Numbered from the stretch's first letter, positions 31,019 to 40,534 are shown. The stretch is 64,000 nt of DNA from Gilliamella sp. WF3-4 (GCF_001690275.1 NZ_LZGW01000007.1:101093-165092), one strand, 5' to 3'. Numbers and translations: made by a program. The notes: generated by a model from the letters alone, not told the origin.

Positions 31019-31648
31019 ATGATTCAAGAGACTTTATTGTGTTCTACAAAATATACAGGCGCCAAAAAGAAGACTTATGAACGTTTAATTAATACAGCAT
31101 TAGAAGCATTAGAGCAGGGCTTTGAACTGTCTATAACCGAATTAGCTGACAAATCGGGGATTTCAAGAGCAACCGCTTATCGCTATTTCCCAACACAAAG
31201 TGATCTTATTTCTGCAACTGTTGAAAGCGCTTTAGGTCCGATTTTTAGTTGGCGATCAGAAAAACAAAATGCAGAAGAACGCATCAATGATTTTTTAGCT
31301 TTTGCCTTTCCGCAAATGTTAAAACATGAAGGGGCACTACGCGCAGCACTAAGGGTTTCATTACAACAATGGGCAACAAAACGAGCGTCATTATCTCCAC
31401 AAACCGAAAAATTGGTGCGAGGTAATCGCAAAGAAATACTTGCAACAATTTTATCTCCTCTTAAAGCCGAGCTCCCTGATGAACTATATAATAAGGTTAT
31501 TTATGCAATTTCGATTATTTATGGCTCTGAAATATTTATGGTACTCAAAGATATCTGGATGCTTGATGACCAGTCTATAATATCACTATCGCAATGGATA
31601 GCTAAATCAGTCATTAACCAAGCTAAACAAGATGCCTCAAAATTTTGA
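31019..31648 (+). CDS. TetR-family transcriptional regulator
   Basis: The N-terminal helix-turn-helix is clear: ERLINTALEALEQGFELSI, TELADKSGISRATAYRYFPT, QSDLISATVE. A C-terminal helical ligand-binding domain follows. The frame is open from ATG 30923, but that codon lies in the operator palindrome. ATG 31019 gives 18 residues before helix 1, more usual for the family, although no start has a strong ribosome site. It probably represses the divergent UPF0261/TIM-barrel operon. The ligand is unknown. Confidence 0.85.
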   Translation: MIQETLLCSTKYTGAKKKTYERLINTALEALEQGFELSITELADKSGISRATAYRYFPTQSDLISATVESALGPIFSWRSEKQNAEERINDFLAFAFPQMLKHEGALRAALRVSLQQWATKRASLSPQTEKLVRGNRKEILATILSPLKAELPDELYNKVIYAISIIYGSEIFMVLKDIWMLDDQSIISLSQWIAKSVINQAKQDASKF

Positions 31649-31764
31649 TTGATGTGCTATGATAGCTAGTTAGCCTAATTTTGCTGATCGCTAGTGCTAT
31701 GATAAAAATAAATGATTTTGTGAAAATTAATCCTTATTCACGTGTTTAAAGTAGGAAAACGATA

Positions 31765-32346
31765 ATGAAAAAGCTTGTTTTTATTCTGATTTTTTGTCTT
31801 TGTGGGTGTGTGCATAAGCAAACGCAAATTTTACCCAGTAGTGACACCATTATCAAATTAAAGAGTGATGAAAAAATAGGTATTATTGCTGAATCGCAAA
31901 CATACTCATACCAATTTACAAGTGCCGATGCGATAGACAAGCTCAAAAGCTACCGTAATTTTTTAGCAGAATATAAAAATGATATTGAAAAAGTCTCTAT
32001 CACTTTTTTCCGAGAACATGCAAGCGATGAAATAATCGTTCGGTATAGTAATCTTATCCCAGAAAAAACAGTTTTAAACAATAACAATTTTTCAATGAAG
32101 TCTAAATCAGAATGGGTGTTAAAAGATGGTTATTATCAAGTGTCATTTAGCACAAAAGGAAATGCCTATAAGCAAGCAAATACGCTATCTGATCAATATT
32201 TATTACCAACCCCCATTACCGTATTAGTCAAACCTAGAAATGAAATAAAAGCTAGTGAGGACATCACAGGTGATGTAGCAGGTTTAATTATATTGCCAGT
32301 TTTTATTCCATTAATGATGATTAGTTGTATTATGGGACCTTGTTAA
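31765..32346 (+). CDS. putative lipoprotein, 193 aa
   Basis: A lipoprotein signal is visible (MKKLVFILIFCLCGCVHKQ) with lipobox LCGC, so it is predicted to be anchored in the envelope. The mature part is beta-rich (YSYQFTSADAIDKLKSYRNF, WVLKDGYYQVSFST). A hydrophobic stretch (AGLIILPVFIPLMMISCI) near the end could be a second membrane segment. The family is not recognised. It has its own terminator at 32498-32534. Confidence 0.7.
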   Translation: MKKLVFILIFCLCGCVHKQTQILPSSDTIIKLKSDEKIGIIAESQTYSYQFTSADAIDKLKSYRNFLAEYKNDIEKVSITFFREHASDEIIVRYSNLIPEKTVLNNNNFSMKSKSEWVLKDGYYQVSFSTKGNAYKQANTLSDQYLLPTPITVLVKPRNEIKASEDITGDVAGLIILPVFIPLMMISCIMGPC

Positions 32347-32497
32347 AAGCTATGTATAAAAGCTATGTGTAGAAAAAGTTCGCCATCACATGCTAGGAAA
32401 ATGAGAATAATTGATCTACTGCCTATGATTTGAAGTGGAAAAGTAGAACAAAAAAGCTAGCCAATGTGTTGTTATAATTTACTATTATTAATGACCA

Positions 32498-32534
32498 AAA
32501 AGCTGAGTATTTTAAATATGCTCAGCCCTTTTTT
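32498..32534 (+). terminator. intrinsic terminator, lipoprotein/sulA boundary
   Basis: GCTGAG (32502-32507) pairs with CTCAGC (32521-32526), the loop being AT-rich with further pairing, followed by CCTTTTTT. Preceding A-runs would let it act on the opposite strand too, for convergent sulA. Confidence 0.7.
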
Positions 32535-32613
32535 AATAGCTATTAAACATTTTAACTTTACTTGCTAAATTTGAAAATGCACACTTATTTGTGCATAGTC
32601 ACTATGCTTATCG

Positions 32614-33030
32614 TTAGTGATATTGAATAGGGTGTTCACTTTGTTCATCATGTACTATTTGTTTATCATGTACTAAAAGTAGACATGTGTCACTTGATGA
32701 TACCGCTTGTTGTAAGCGAGCTTTGTCTTGCTCATTAAGTTTATTGATACAAGCAACCACATAACTGCAAGTTTTGTTTTGTAACGCTTTTTCAATAGTT
32801 GATATTAAGTTTGCGTTATTTAAATTTGCTAGATGAACAACTTTGTTTTTATCTAAACCTGCGATATTAATCCATGAACGCTTTAACATTGGTCGGGTCG
32901 AAAGCCATAATTGCCATTTTTTAGCTTTGTTAAGTGATTTTAATAAAGGCCGTTGTTGTTGTAATACTTGTTGAAAAGGTGATTCAAAATTAATCGCCAT
33001 AAGTTGTTGTGTTGAATGTTCAATAAGCAT
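32614..33030 (-). CDS. sulA: SulA-family cell division inhibitor
   Basis: A 138-residue protein with the SulA core: LKSLNKAKKWQLWLSTRPML, KRSWINIAGLDKNKVVHLA, then a long helix and CSYVVACINKLNEQDKARLQ. SulA blocks FtsZ polymerisation during the SOS response. It is a little shorter than E. coli SulA (169), mostly at the N-terminus, and has a different C-terminal tail. A near-consensus LexA box lies 14 bp before the start, which strongly supports the call. Confidence 0.83.
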   Translation of the reverse strand: MLIEHSTQQLMAINFESPFQQVLQQQRPLLKSLNKAKKWQLWLSTRPMLKRSWINIAGLDKNKVVHLANLNNANLISTIEKALQNKTCSYVVACINKLNEQDKARLQQAVSSSDTCLLLVHDKQIVHDEQSEHPIQYH

Positions 33031-33043
33031 AATAATCTTAACA

Positions 33044-33059
33044 CTGTTTTTATATACAG
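33044..33059 (-). promoter_or_regulatory. LexA box upstream of sulA
   Basis: On the minus strand it reads CTGTATATAAAAACAG, the LexA consensus CTG(TA)5CAG with minimal change and perfect CTGT/ACAG ends. It is placed 14 bp before the ATG, so LexA would cover the promoter, making sulA SOS-inducible. Confidence 0.88.
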
Positions 33060-33135
33060 TGTATGTTAGTACAGTATTTCCCGCTTGTAAACTTTATTTT
33101 GATTGGTTTTTTATATTATTTACAACTATTCAACT

Positions 33136-33513
33136 TTAAGAACGTAACCATTGATATGACAATATTCCTAAAAAAGTCATTAAAACAGAACCAATTACAT
33201 GTATAAATAGGGTTGCCAACCCCCAAGATATTCGACCTTCTTGTAAAAAATTGACAATTTCGGCTGAAAAGGTTGAAAACGTTGATAACCCGCCACAGAA
33301 ACCCGTTATAACCAATAACCGCCATTCTGCCGATAGGTTAGAATGATTAAAAAAAGCAATCGCAAAACCAATAATGTAGCCTGCAACTAAATTTGATAGT
33401 AGTGTACCTAATGGGATAGCAAAAGTGATCGCATTGAATTTAAGTGATAAAAACCACCGTAATAAACCGCCAGCTACAGAACCCACTGAAATGGCTAACA
33501 CCAGTTTTAGCAT
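33136..33513 (-). CDS. crcB: fluoride efflux channel CrcB/Fluc
   Basis: A 125-residue protein with four membrane segments and the Fluc signature: GGLLRWFLSLKF, GTLLSNLVAGYIIGF, and TGFCGGLSTFSTFSAEIVNFL (the Phe-box and sodium-site region). It works as a dual-topology dimer exporting fluoride. No fluoride riboswitch is visible upstream. Confidence 0.95.
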   Translation of the reverse strand: MLKLVLAISVGSVAGGLLRWFLSLKFNAITFAIPLGTLLSNLVAGYIIGFAIAFFNHSNLSAEWRLLVITGFCGGLSTFSTFSAEIVNFLQEGRISWGLATLFIHVIGSVLMTFLGILSYQWLRS

Positions 33514-33725
33514 GATAAAACATCCTTAATGATAAAAAACATCAAATTAACTTTAACAAAATCTTAGTATTGGCCTTTTATTGCTAATTACAATAAAAAT
33601 CATTTCTTAAATAATCAAAATCCATAAAATTATAGCGTCATCATACCAGTTGAAAATACAAATAGGAACTTCTGACCAAGTTGCGATAGAATGTTCATCA
33701 TTAAGTAAAAAATTGGGGTATAGAT

Positions 33726-34331
33726 ATGTTTACGGGTATTGTTCAAGGTGTTGGTCAGATTATTGATATTATAGACCAAGATAAATTAAGAACTTATAAA
33801 GTGAAGTTACCGCATCAATTAACCGATAAAATTGAAATTGGGGCTTCGATAGCCAATGATGGTTGCTGTTTAACTGTAACGAAGTTTGATAATGGCGTAG
33901 TATCATTTGATATTATGGAAGAAACGTTAGCATTAACCACATTAGGTGATAAAAAAATTAACGATTTTGTAAATATAGAACGAAGCGCAAAATTTGGTGA
34001 TGAAGTGGGTGGGCATATTATGTCAGGGCATATATCTTGCACAGCAATAATTGTTGATATTCAAAAAACAGCAACTAATTGCCATATGACATTACAGTTA
34101 CCATCTCAGTTTAGCAAATATGTATTATATAAAGGTTTTATTGGTATTGACGGTGCAAGTTTAACGGTTGGGCAGATAGATAAAGATAGCTTTATGATTC
34201 ATTTAATCCCTGAAACGTTAGCTATTACCACGTTAGATTCGAAAACAGTAGGAGATAAGGTAAATATTGAAATTGATGCTCAAACACAAGCTATTGTTGA
34301 TACCGTTGAACGGGTACTGGCGGCAAAATAA
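33726..34331 (+). CDS. ribE: riboflavin synthase, alpha chain
   Basis: It converts two molecules of 6,7-dimethyl-8-ribityllumazine to riboflavin. Two homologous lumazine-binding repeats are seen: MFTGIVQGVGQI through NDGCCLTVTKF, and HIMSGHISCTAII through IDGASLTVGQI. The length is 201 residues. Its C-terminal 30 residues (VNIEIDAQTQAIVDTVERVL) recur in a decayed fragment at 50065-50163. It stands alone, with no FMN riboswitch upstream. Confidence 0.95.
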   Translation: MFTGIVQGVGQIIDIIDQDKLRTYKVKLPHQLTDKIEIGASIANDGCCLTVTKFDNGVVSFDIMEETLALTTLGDKKINDFVNIERSAKFGDEVGGHIMSGHISCTAIIVDIQKTATNCHMTLQLPSQFSKYVLYKGFIGIDGASLTVGQIDKDSFMIHLIPETLAITTLDSKTVGDKVNIEIDAQTQAIVDTVERVLAAK

Positions 34332-34829
34332 TCTTAAATAATTGGAATAGGCGATAAATAATAATACTTATACTCATGAACAAATAAAGATTAAAACCAC
34401 ACAGACTAATTGCGTTTTATCATTCAATAATCAATTTTAGTTAAAAATTCAAGGCGCTGGGCTACTTTTTTAAGTAATTAATAGATTGGCTAAATAAGAA
34501 CTATTAAGCTAATCCAGGGCCTAATTTATCACGGCAAGATGCTAATAATTAAAGATGAGAGTAATTAACCGATCAAATAACGACGTTTTTTGTATTAAAG
34601 CCTTTAATTGTAAAGCATAATGTATCTTTGTAATATTGACTAACCCTAAATAAGATAAGCAATACTTACTTTTGTAAAATAATAGCAATATCGCTAGTCT
34701 GTTATTTAAATATATGCCAATTACCACTTCAAAACAACAAAAAAACTTTAATAAAATCAATGGTTTTTCTGAATGATTTTTTCTCTAATCAAGCAGGCTA
34801 TTGATCGATAGTTTGTTTAAAAAATAGAC
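34332..34829. other. gene-free interval
   Basis: About 500 bp after ribE holds no convincing ORF on either strand, no tRNA and no strong hairpin. AT-rich spacer. Confidence 0.5.
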
Positions 34830-34858
34830 TTGATTTTTTCTCAAATCAGCGCTTATAT
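34830..34858 (+). promoter_or_regulatory. promoter of the zinc-ribbon gene
   Basis: A -35 TTGATT (34830-34835) and a -10 TTATAT (34853-34858) have a 17-bp spacer, 55 bp before the start codon. Confidence 0.55.
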
Positions 34859-34912
34859 ATAACAGTGATGAGCATGGTGCTTATCACTCATTTAACTTTG
34901 GAGGAACTTATA

Positions 34913-35119
34913 ATGGTACAAAAATTTGCTCCGTACGGTAGTGATGTCTCGTCTGGCACTTATAAGTGTGCCGACTGTGGGTATGTTTATTCAAACCAAA
35001 GTAAGAAATCGTTACCTCCTTGCCCTGATCATAATAAAACACCGCATAGCAAAAATGGTTGGTATATTATGTCTGGACAAGGGGATTCAGTTAAAGATCC
35101 TCATCCAGATAAAAAGTAA
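34913..35119 (+). CDS. small zinc-ribbon protein, 68 aa
   Basis: The product MVQKFAPYGSDVSSGTYKCA continues CGYVYSNQSKKSLPPCPDH. A CxxC plus a later C and H (KCADCGY, PPCPDH) is a rubredoxin-like metal site. The tail DPHPDKK is polar. ATG 34913 has a perfect TTTGGAGGA site. An upstream ATG (34865) would lack one. Function is unknown; zinc binding is inferred from spacing. Confidence 0.75.
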   Translation: MVQKFAPYGSDVSSGTYKCADCGYVYSNQSKKSLPPCPDHNKTPHSKNGWYIMSGQGDSVKDPHPDKK

Positions 35120-35139
35120 TCTTATAAGTTAATACCATC

Positions 35140-35168
35140 AAAAGGTAACCGACTAGGTTACCTTTTTT
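35140..35168 (+). terminator. intrinsic terminator
   Basis: AAAAGGTAACC, loop GACTA, GGTTACCTTTT and a T-run: an 11-bp stem, textbook terminator for the zinc-ribbon gene. Confidence 0.9.
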
Positions 35169-35680
35169 ACCGCATTAAAATTAAATTCCTAACATTATAG
35201 GGCTATATGATTTAAAAAGTAACACATTCATTCTTATATAAAAATTAAGTGAATTATAAGAGTCACATTGATTAAAATAATCGATGGAAAATAAGAAATT
35301 AAGAATCATCAAATCAATTGCAATTTGTTATGTGTTTATGATTAAGTCATATAAATACGTGACGCTGTCACTTATGATAAAATACTTGATGATAAAAAAT
35401 TATTTTTCATTGATATATTTTTATTACCAATATTTCCTTGCTGCTGTTTGGCATTAATCTTAACTAACTTAATATTTAATTATTTTTATCGATTTTGTAT
35501 AATATGATGATCTAATTAGAATTGTTACAATCAACAATAATTAATAATAAGGGGTATATTGACTCAGTATTGGCAATTTTTAGTAACCAATTAAATTATG
35601 CTAAAAGCAAATGGATGTTGTGCTATTTATGCGATTAAAATAACATAACTTGATTAAGTTTCAATTTAAGGAATACCGAA
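35169..35680. other. gene-free interval
   Basis: AT-rich 510 bp with no ORF longer than a few dozen codons, no RNA gene and no clear repeat. Confidence 0.5.
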
Positions 35681-36112
35681 GTGAAAAAACGAATAAAATT
35701 GGCTGTGCTACTTTCTTCATTTTTGATGATTTCGAACGCTTATAGCGCGGAATTACCCTCGTCAGCAAATATCACAAAAGCTTTCGCTGATAGTGCTAAA
35801 AGATCAATATTAGGCGAAGGAGGAAAATTTCCTATTAAAACTGAAGCGGGCTACGAAGTTACTAATATTTTTTATAATCTGAATAACGTCGTATTTGAAT
35901 ATAGTATGCCAACTGATAGCCAAAGCGTTTCCATTGTAGATATTACTGAAGGAATTAGGCTTGGGCTCAATGCACAATTTTGTAGTAAACAAGATGTGGT
36001 TGATGTATTACGGGCTTATGACATTCGCTTCTTGTTCCGTTTCCAATTCAATGATGATCGAAATGTACCAGCAACATTGTCAATTGATGAAATTTGTGAA
36101 GAGCCAAAATAA
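35681..36112 (+). CDS. putative periplasmic protein, 143 aa
   Basis: Start GTG with AAGGA 10 bp upstream. The signal peptide MKKRIKLAVLLSSFLMISNA is followed by YSAELPSS, likely cleaved after Ala. The mature domain (AFADSAKRSILGEGGKFPIK, YDIRFLFRFQFND) holds two cysteines (FCSKQDV, EICEEP) that could form a disulfide. The overall shape resembles small pilotin- or DUF-type exported proteins. The family is not recognised. Confidence 0.65.
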   Translation: MKKRIKLAVLLSSFLMISNAYSAELPSSANITKAFADSAKRSILGEGGKFPIKTEAGYEVTNIFYNLNNVVFEYSMPTDSQSVSIVDITEGIRLGLNAQFCSKQDVVDVLRAYDIRFLFRFQFNDDRNVPATLSIDEICEEPK

Positions 36113-36436
36113 ATAGCTTTGGCCATCGTTCCAAGTAGTTCGTAAAATTAACGCTCATTTTGCGAGCTTACTTTATTCAAAGTTACTACCAGCTGATTTA
36201 TTAAGTTATTTTTGAAAAAACTTTTTAGATTTTCTATTTACATAACTAAACCTTTGCATAATAGCATAATTCACTTTTCAAATTTTGTACTGCATATTCG
36301 CTTTTTATTGATTTATTATCATTGTTACCGCCGTCTTTTTGGATTATTATCACAACATGTACTAATTAGCATATCTTGCTAATTAAAGATGTGATTAAGG
36401 TGATGTTATATTGAGTGAACCAGAAAAAGGGAAACA
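36113..36436. other. gene-free interval
   Basis: A 324-bp AT-rich spacer. I see no ORF, RNA gene or terminator of note. Confidence 0.5.
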
Positions 36437-36808
36437 ATGATGAGCCTTAAAAATAGATTAGTTGAATACACGCAGACTTTGAATAATGTTCAAATTGATA
36501 ATCCTTTCAAAAAGTTTCCTGACTATCAAGTTCTTAGACACAAAAGTAGTGGTAAGTGGTTTGGCCTCATTATGTCAGTAGAGAAAAATAAATTAGGTCT
36601 CAACTCGGAAGAGGTTGTGGAAATCATTGATGTCAAATCCGATCCTGAATTAATTTCTATAATAAAAAATAGCACTGGTTTATTACCAGCATATCATATG
36701 AATAAAAATAACTGGATTACCATAATGCTAGATGGATCTGTGCCACTAGAACAAATAATACATTTATTAGACTACAGTTATAATTTAACGAATAAAGATA
36801 AAGTTTGA
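36437..36808 (+). CDS. MmcQ/YjbR-family protein
   Basis: A 123-residue protein with the YjbR pattern: NPFKKFPDYQVLRHKSSGKWFGLIM, VVEIIDVKSDPELISII, GLLPAYHMNKNNWITIMLDG and SVPLEQIIHLLDYSYNLT. The fold is CyaY-like and DNA binding has been proposed for the family. Two ATG codons in tandem (36437 and 36440) follow AAGGGAAAC, and either may be used. Single gene. Confidence 0.85.
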   Translation: MMSLKNRLVEYTQTLNNVQIDNPFKKFPDYQVLRHKSSGKWFGLIMSVEKNKLGLNSEEVVEIIDVKSDPELISIIKNSTGLLPAYHMNKNNWITIMLDGSVPLEQIIHLLDYSYNLTNKDKV

Positions 36809-37203
36809 ATTTGCACTGATATATCTAATGACTGTCTCGACAAATAAGTAGCCGTGCAATTCATGAAAAACAGCTATGAAAAGAGTGAGCAAAGCTAAGC
36901 TACTCAACAATTGTTTTTTGTTTCTCACAATCTATGAGTAGTTATATGATAAATCCCCTATAGAGCATGCGAGGTAAATATCGCCGGTATTTTTATAAAA
37001 ACATATTGAAAATCATTATGTTTTAAATAAGAAGTCACTGGATCACACGGAATTATGTTATATATAGAAGTTTGATTTTATTTTAGAACAACAAACAGGA
37101 CAATAAATCTTATTGTTTAAAATAAGATTTATCAGAAAATATTATTCAATTGCATTATAATGCCTAAGGACAATCCATTTACCATTTATTTAGGAATCAA
37201 TTC
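36809..37203. other. gene-free interval and rhlE leader
   Basis: About 395 bp with no coding ORF. A weak hairpin around 36976-36996 (AAATA-TCGCCGG-TATTT) is the only structure seen. The part nearest rhlE is probably its promoter and 5' leader. Confidence 0.4.
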
Positions 37204-38523
37204 ATGTCATTTGACTCTCTTGGTTTAGATGCCGAGATTTTAAAAGCAATTCAAGAACAAAACTATACCAGCCCGACGCCCATTCAACAACAAGCTATAC
37301 CGGTCATTTTATCTGGTAAAGATCTTATGGCGAGTGCACAAACAGGGACAGGTAAAACGGCGGGCTTTGGCTTGCCCATTTTACAAAAATGGCTTGAGCA
37401 GAAAACTAAAGACGCTAATAATCCAAATAGCAAAAAAAATAAACGTTCTTTATATGCCTTGATTTTAGCGCCAACACGTGAGCTTGCAGCCCAAATTGGC
37501 GAAAATATTCGTGACTATAGCCGTTATTTACCGATTCGATCTTTGGTAGTATTTGGTGGTGTAAGTATAAATCCTCAAATGATGAAATTACGGGGCGGTG
37601 TGGATATATTAATTGCAACACCGGGACGATTACTTGATTTAGTACAACAAAATGCCGTGGATCTTTCAACCGTTAAAATGCTAGTGTTGGATGAAGCCGA
37701 TCGCATGTTAGATATGGGATTTATTCATGATATCCGTCGTGTAATTGCTAAATTACCGAAAAAACGCCAAAATTTAATGTTTTCAGCTACTTTCTCTGAT
37801 GAGATAAAAGTGTTAGCGCAATCTCTATTACATTCACCAGAATCTGTTGCAGTAGCTAAAACCAATAGCGCTTCAGAGCAAATAACCCAATATATACATA
37901 GAGTAGATAAACGCCGTAAACGAGAGCTATTGTCTTATTTAATTGGTAAAAACCAATGGCAACAAGTATTAATCTTTACCCGCACTAAATACGGTGCAAA
38001 TCACTTAGCGGAACAGCTAACTAAAGATGGCATTAAAGCAGCTGCTATTCATGGAAATAAAAGCCAAGGGGCACGAACTAAAGCCTTAGCCGATTTCAAA
38101 AGTGGGCAAATTAGAGCATTAGTAGCTACTGATATTGCAGCAAGAGGTCTTGACATTGAGCTGTTGCCTTATGTCGTTAATTATGAATTACCACAAGTTG
38201 CTGAAGATTATGTACATCGCATTGGGCGAACAGGGCGTGCACAAAATGAAGGGCAGGCTATTTCGCTCGTGTGTATTGATGAACTGGCTCAATTAAAAGC
38301 GATTGAAAAATTAATAAAAAAGCCGATTCCAGAATTAACAACTAACGGGTTTGAAGTTGATCCAAAAATTAAAGCTGAGCCTGTAAAAAAATCATCGCCA
38401 AGGCGAGCATCACCAAAAAGAGCAAATGTAACGGGGGCTGGTCGATCGTCGCACTCTAATCAAAAGAGTATTAAATCTTCAAATAGATCGAATCACTCTA
38501 ATAATAAAAAAACTAATATTTAA
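37204..38523 (+). CDS. rhlE: DEAD-box RNA helicase RhlE
   Basis: ATP-dependent RNA helicase with all core motifs: Q motif [13 protein letters not shown], motif I AQTGTGKT, Ia [56 protein letters not shown]. The C-terminus is a basic, Ser/Asn/Lys-rich tail (residues 385-439) typical of RhlE and likely RNA-binding. The length of 439 is close to E. coli (454). RhlE acts in RNA turnover and ribosome maturation. Its neighbour yggL encodes another ribosome-associated protein. Confidence 0.95.
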   Translation: MSFDSLGLDAEILKAIQEQNYTSPTPIQQQAIPVILSGKDLMASAQTGTGKTAGFGLPILQKWLEQKTKDANNPNSKKNKRSLYALILAPTRELAAQIGENIRDYSRYLPIRSLVVFGGVSINPQMMKLRGGVDILIATPGRLLDLVQQNAVDLSTVKMLVLDEADRMLDMGFIHDIRRVIAKLPKKRQNLMFSATFSDEIKVLAQSLLHSPESVAVAKTNSASEQITQYIHRVDKRRKRELLSYLIGKNQWQQVLIFTRTKYGANHLAEQLTKDGIKAAAIHGNKSQGARTKALADFKSGQIRALVATDIAARGLDIELLPYVVNYELPQVAEDYVHRIGRTGRAQNEGQAISLVCIDELAQLKAIEKLIKKPIPELTTNGFEVDPKIKAEPVKKSSPRRASPKRANVTGAGRSSHSNQKSIKSSNRSNHSNNKKTNI

Positions 38524-38543
38524 CAAAGTAGAAGGAAACTATT

Positions 38544-38879
38544 ATGGTAAATCGTAGCAAGCGTTTACGAAAAAAATTACATATTGAAGAGTTCAAAGAA
38601 TTAGGCTTTACTGTTAGCTGGTCTTTTGACGAAGGCACAAGCGAAGAGACTTTAGATAACATTGTTGATCAGTTTATTCTTGAAGCCATTCAACCAAATG
38701 GTTTAGCTTATGAGGGGAGTGGTTATTTAAATTGGCAAGGTATTATTTGCACCCAAAAATTAGGAAATTGTACTGAAGAACATCGTGACGTTGTCACAAA
38801 ATGGTTGGAAGATCATGGTTTAAAAAATGTTAAAACCAGTCAACTTATTGATATTTGGTGGGATGAGCTAGCATTTTAA
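38544..38879 (+). CDS. yggL: YggL-family (DUF469) ribosome-associated protein
   Basis: A 111-residue protein with MVNRSKRLRKKLHIEEFKEL, GFTVSWSFDEGTSEETLDNI, GLAYEGSGYLNWQGIICTQK and a terminal WWDELAF. It matches YggL, a 50S-associated protein. AGAAGGAA precedes ATG. It lies 20 bp after rhlE, so the two probably share a transcript ending at the 38921 hairpin. Confidence 0.92.
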   Translation: MVNRSKRLRKKLHIEEFKELGFTVSWSFDEGTSEETLDNIVDQFILEAIQPNGLAYEGSGYLNWQGIICTQKLGNCTEEHRDVVTKWLEDHGLKNVKTSQLIDIWWDELAF

Positions 38880-38920
38880 TTATTACGTTATTTTTAAATA
38901 TACGTTATTCTTAAATAAAA

Positions 38921-38943
38921 GTAGTCACGTATGTGGCTATTTT
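38921..38943 (+). terminator. terminator after yggL
   Basis: TAGTCAC (38921-38927), loop GTAT, GTGGCTA (38932-38938; one GU pair), then TTTTT. Confidence 0.75.
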
Positions 38944-39165
38944 TATAACTGAATTTTATCGTGCTACTGGTTAATTTATTTTTTATTAACTATATTAATA
39001 TCAACTACATCAACTATTATATTTACATCTTCTTAAGGATGGCTATTTATAATACAATCATACAAACGATAAAATATATCCAATAATAAGTGGATTACCT
39101 CGGTGAGTAAAAAACTATCATTAAGATAATTACAGTCTACTATTTGGGCAGGGCTCAATTACATT

Positions 39166-39474
39166 ATGAGTGAAAACACTATTTTCAAGCTTGATAAAAA
39201 ATATACATCTTTTCTATTTAAAGCGATAGAAGCAGCAAAGAAAAGTGAATTTGTGATCAAACACAAATACGATATCGATCATTTTTATATATCTTTTAGT
39301 CACCATATAAAGATAAATAATGGAGCCAAATGTTACACAATACGGTTTTATTCAGAAGAAGTAACACAAAATAATTGGATGGATATTGGTTCAGGAGGAA
39401 TAGTAATAGATGATATTAATGTTGATATAGACATGGATTCAGGAGAAGTTATTTCCATTTATGCAAGCCGTTAA
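39166..39474 (+). CDS. hypothetical protein, 102 aa
   Basis: Not recognised. MSENTIFKLDKKYTSFLFKA leads into a helix, then beta strands (HFYISFSHHIKINNGAKCYT, IRFYSEEVTQNNWMDIGSGG, IVIDDINVDIDMDSGEVISI). The final DxxSGEVISI pattern is common in NTF2-like and immunity-type folds. There is no signal peptide and no clear ribosome site. It stands alone between yggL and the tRNA-Asn. Confidence 0.5.
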   Translation: MSENTIFKLDKKYTSFLFKAIEAAKKSEFVIKHKYDIDHFYISFSHHIKINNGAKCYTIRFYSEEVTQNNWMDIGSGGIVIDDINVDIDMDSGEVISIYASR

Positions 39475-39573
39475 TATAAAAAAGATTTTATAAAAACTAA
39501 CCAATGTACTATAAAAATATTATATTAAACAATGCATTGATAAATTGAATGGGTTATGGTAGAAAGACACAAC

Positions 39574-39649
39574 ACAACCATAGTTCAGTCGGTAGAACGG
39601 CGGACTGTTAATCCGTATGTCACAGGTTCAAGTCCTGTTAGAGGAGCCA
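39574..39649 (+). tRNA. tRNA-Asn (GUU) with mismatched 5' acceptor strand
   Basis: From 39581 the sequence is an ordinary tRNA-Asn: TAGTTCAGTCGGTAGAAC D-arm, GGACTGTTAATCC anticodon arm (GTT), ACAGG/CCTGT T-arm and a GCCA end. The 3' acceptor strand is TAGAGGA, which needs TCCTCTA at the 5' end. The seven bases present are ACAACCA, and only three of seven can pair. It is therefore either a pseudo-tRNA, or a 3' tRNA fragment left by site-specific integration. Confidence 0.75.
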
Positions 39650-39679
39650 ATTTCCGAATCCCTATAGCCTGTTTATAGC

Positions 39680-39705
39680 GGGTATTTTTTTATCTTAAAA
39701 TACCC
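39680..39705. terminator. terminator downstream of tRNA-Asn
   Basis: GGGTATTTT (39680-39688) and AAAATACCC (39697-39705) form a perfect 9-bp stem. The T-run sits inside the loop side, so it could serve either strand. Confidence 0.55.
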
Positions 39706-39719
39706 ACTTATTTATTTCG

Positions 39720-40521
39720 TTGTTACAACAAATACGCTTAAAACCACGTTTTTTGGGATATGTATTTAATTTTTTAATCTTCTTATCAAATTAATGAGTT
39801 GCTAAAAGAAATTTAAATGATCACAATTGGATTGAATATTATCATTGTAGTTATTTTTAAATGTTAAGTAAAATCAAATTGATAAATGAAAGGTTTTTAT
39901 AGTAAAAAATGTTCCTATAATATTGCAAGGACAATATAGCAGCAGCCCTTTCACCGCGCTAGAATGCGTCGACAACTAAGCAAGGTTAGCACGGCAAGTA
40001 TGGATGTTTGGTGAGTTTGGGCTTTGTTAGGAATAAATTTGAACATCTGAGCAAAGTGAAGAAGGCATCAAAGAGGCGAGTATCAGGATGATACGAGTAA
40101 ATATAAGTCGGCCATATTCTGTAGCCAAAGTGAGGGGTGTTAAGGAATTTGCTAATTTCCTAACTCGACCGTTGTCACTGTTGCTATTGCTTCCACTACA
40201 AAAAGCTCAACATGTCCGAAACCCAATCACACAAATTATAGTCAAATACTGTCACCCAAACCCGAAAACCATAAAAACAGTCAGGTGCGTATTGATTTTA
40301 TTATGTTTTTACCTTGTTATTTTTTACAAAAATCAAAAAATTCAATGTCTTAAAGCTTTCTTTAAAGCTTAATATGTTTTTTTTACATTCCTTTACAAAA
40401 AATCACCAAAAAAACTAGCCAAGCTTTTTTTTAACATTATAATTTTAAAGCTAAAAATTAAATTAGCTTTTTTATAGGCTAATAATCATAAAACAATATT
40501 TTATTTGTAAGGTGGGATGTT
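39720..40521. other. accessory interval before the adhesin, unexplained GC-richer block
   Basis: The first part is AT-rich spacer. 39935-40265 is clearly richer in GC than its surroundings and has an open frame of 94 codons (40088-40372) that I do not trust, as it has no ribosome site and unusual composition (PLSLLLLLPLQKAQ). It may be decayed phage or island DNA. No repeat, tRNA or known element was recognised. Confidence 0.35.
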
Positions 40522-40534
40522 ATGAAGTACAATC

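Noticed and set aside
33514..33725. Fluoride or FMN riboswitch near crcB and ribE
   Set aside because: I looked for the conserved fluoride (GATGG...CCGCC) and FMN (AGGGxx...) cores and found none.
34542..34760. 72-codon minus-strand ORF
   Set aside because: There is no ribosome site, and the sequence is AT-rich with no recognisable domain. Likely a chance frame.
40088..40372. 94-codon ORF before the adhesin
   Set aside because: There is no ribosome site, residue usage is unlike neighbouring proteins and no family is recognisable. Treated as part of an unexplained block.
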